Below, one piece after another: positions 14,852 to 15,839 of a DNA stretch of 15,839 bases (positions are counted from its first letter, which is position 1; each line of letters starts with the position of its first letter). The DNA comes from Verrucomicrobiota bacterium. Lineage in GTDB: Bacteria; Verrucomicrobiota; Verrucomicrobiia; Chthoniobacterales; UBA10450. Made by a program: the position numbers and the translations under genes. Location: positions 9,018 through 24,856 of the forward strand of contig QHRC01000083.1 of the NCBI GenBank assembly GCA_003219995.1. The letters run 5' to 3'. The notes beneath the pieces were generated by a model. It ran no database searches and was not told the DNA's origin. It was given only the letters and a program-made list of their open reading frames with translations.

Positions 14852-15460
14852 TCACGGCGATTTGCTCCACGTCTTCGCCTGAAACGAAACGCGTCCGGAG
14901 CCTTGCTCGAATTCTTCAAAACGCTCTGCGTTCTGCTGGTAGTATTTCTGGTGATAGGCTTCGGCCGGATAAAATTTCATGAGCGGCAGAATCTCAGTCG
15001 CAATCGGTTTATCGAACTTTCCTGATTGCGCCAGTTTTTCTTTCGAGGCTTCGGCGATTTTTTTTTCCTCATTGTCGCCGTAAAAAATCGCGGCCCGATA
15101 GCTCGGCCCAATATCGGTAAACTGGCCGTCCGCCTGGGTCGGATCGATTTGTCGCCAGTAAATATCGAGCAGTTGATCGAAGGAAATTTTGGCTGGATCG
15201 TAAGCGATCTCAATCGACTCGCGATACTTAGTCTTCTCCGAACCGACTAATTCGTAGGTTGGATTTGGTTCGGTCCCTCCACAATAGCCGACAACGGTCT
15301 TGATCACGCCCGTGGCCTTGTCAAAAGCGGGCTGGATGCACCAAAAACAACCGCCGGCAAAGACTGCCGTCTTTGTCTTCGCGCCAGCCGACTCCGGCGC
15401 GCCGGTAAGATCGGCAATCAATGCAAACGTAATGAGAAGAAGAGCAAAATATCTTTTCAT
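14852..15460 (-). CDS. msrA: Secreted peptide methionine sulfoxide reductase A
   Basis: 202 residues from ATG 15460 with a signal peptide (MKRYFALLLITFALIADLTG). Longer in-frame starts toward 15772 would put the signal sequence inside the protein and overlap the divergent DUF4383 gene, so they are rejected. The catalytic Cys38 lies in GGCFWC; the substrate-site Glu is kept in KYRESIEI and Asp/Tyr in TDIGPSYRAAIF. Two things differ from common relatives: the residue after FWCI is Gln (usually Glu in GCFWxxE), and there is no Cys near the C-terminus. Cys41 or Cys60 (GYCGG) could act as the resolving thiol. It repairs S-methionine sulfoxide outside the cytoplasm and would need a thioredoxin-type partner, not seen here. 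A copy of AAGATCGACA lies three bases before ATG. Confidence 0.93.
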   Translation of the reverse strand: MKRYFALLLITFALIADLTGAPESAGAKTKTAVFAGGCFWCIQPAFDKATGVIKTVVGYCGGTEPNPTYELVGSEKTKYRESIEIAYDPAKISFDQLLDIYWRQIDPTQADGQFTDIGPSYRAAIFYGDNEEKKIAEASKEKLAQSGKFDKPIATEILPLMKFYPAEAYHQKYYQQNAERFEEFEQGSGRVSFQAKTWSKSP

Positions 15461-15463
15461 GGT

Positions 15464-15473
15464 TGTCGATCTT
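15464..15473 (-). promoter_or_regulatory. AAGATCGACA motif before msrA
   Basis: On minus it reads AAGATCGACAACCATG, so the motif lies three bases before the msrA start, in the ribosome-binding region. No GGAG-type site is present there. Confidence 0.45.
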
Positions 15474-15511
15474 AGACAGCCAAGTGTCTTTTTTGTTTCG
15501 CGGTTTTGAGC

Positions 15512-15539
15512 TTGCCAGTGAGGCCGCGACTGCCATAAG
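15512..15539 (+). promoter_or_regulatory. Possible sigma-70 promoter of the DUF4383 gene
   Basis: TTGCCA (15512-15517) and CATAAG (15534-15539) with a 16-base spacer; the start would be about 24 bases before ATG 15570. Confidence 0.35.
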
Positions 15540-15558
15540 TGTGGTCTCTTAACCCAAT

Positions 15559-15565
15559 AGGAGGT
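15559..15565 (+). promoter_or_regulatory. Shine-Dalgarno of the DUF4383 gene
   Basis: AGGAGGT lies four bases before ATG 15570 and is close to a full match to the anti-SD sequence. It fixes the start. Confidence 0.8.
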
Positions 15566-15569
15566 AACG

Positions 15570-15839
15570 ATGGTAAAAACAGCTGCTATTCTCTTCGGTT
15601 TAGTCTTCTTACTTGTCGGCATTCTCGGCTTCGTTCCGGCCGCTACGAGCAATGAGATGCTGCTCGGCATCTTCCACGTCAACTTCGCGCACAATATCGT
15701 CCATCTCGCTTCCGGAGCTGTCTTTCTCCTCTGCGGCATGTCCGGGCCCGGCCCTTCGCGCACGTTCTTCAAAATCTTCGGGATCGTTTATGCGCTGGTC
15801 GCTGCTCTCGGTTTCTATTATGGCGATCAACCAATCCTT
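15570..15839 (+). CDS. DUF4383-like membrane protein, 5' part
   Basis: The frame opens at ATG 15570 and runs off the window after 90 codons. The first helix is MVKTAAILFGLVFLLVGILG. A loop with FHVNFAHNIVHLASGAVFLL follows, then GIVYALVAALGFYYG. The F-H-V-N-x-x-H-N-x-V-H signature between helices is typical of DUF4383, a small family of four-helix inner-membrane proteins of unknown function; its conserved His residues suggest metal or heme contact, which is speculation. The full protein would be about 120-150 residues. It is divergent from msrA, and the shared 109-base spacer holds its promoter and ribosome site. Confidence 0.8.
   Translation, partial: MVKTAAILFGLVFLLVGILGFVPAATSNEMLLGIFHVNFAHNIVHLASGAVFLLCGMSGPGPSRTFFKIFGIVYALVAALGFYYGDQPIL

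Noticed and set aside
15461..15772. Longer MsrA starting at 15772
   Set aside because: It would bury the signal peptide and overlap the divergent DUF4383 gene, whose start has a very good ribosome site.

Overview
This window looks like a chromosomal segment of an uncultured, moderately GC-rich soil or freshwater bacterium. I lean towards Verrucomicrobiota (Chthoniobacter/Udaeobacter-like), judging from the gene families, the dispersed hairpin repeats and a bacterial one-piece tmRNA. The taxon is an inference, because no rRNA or marker gene is present to settle it. No phage, transposase or CRISPR was seen; this is core-type chromosome with small non-coding repeats.

Layout. Position 1-495 holds the 3' end of an outer-membrane beta-barrel gene. 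It runs tail to tail into a frameshifted SCP2 sterol-binding gene (492-889, minus) and an MFS exporter (965-2383, minus). A 330-bp repeat-bearing spacer leads to a short CysJ-like NADPH/FAD reductase (2712-3881, plus). This converges, with a 4-bp overlap, on a 765-residue YfhO-like membrane protein (3878-6175, minus). A metallo-beta-lactamase-fold phosphodiesterase (6242-7198, minus) lies upstream of that gene on the same strand. Divergent from the MBL gene are a secreted DUF1460 cysteine-amidase-like protein and a tightly packed sulfonate/nitrate-type ABC importer: binding protein, ATPase, permease (8262-10806). Next on the minus strand are a soluble PAS-PAS-GAF histidine kinase (10822-12840) and a sulfotransferase (12915-13706). 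The tmRNA gene (13858-14215) follows with its own promoter, then a small secreted transglutaminase-like protein, a secreted MsrA (minus) and the start of a DUF4383 membrane protein running off the right edge.

Functional theme. Several genes touch sulfur: a CysJ-like flavoprotein, a TauT/Ssu-type importer, a sulfotransferase and a methionine sulfoxide reductase. They are not one operon and no sulfonate monooxygenase is visible, so the link is suggestive only.

Most unusual signal. The 10-mer AAGATCGACA (or its complement) occurs 14 times exactly, 9 on plus and 5 on minus, against about 0.03 expected from uniform base composition. It lies in coding and non-coding DNA, is read in several frames, and three copies sit directly at start codons. 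The density of about one per 1.1 kb resembles DNA uptake sequences of naturally competent bacteria or another genome-wide chromosome motif. Other structural oddities are a start codon inside a dispersed repeat, a perfect hairpin inside the 3' end of a coding sequence, and a partial copy of the cysJ 3' end upstream of cysJ.
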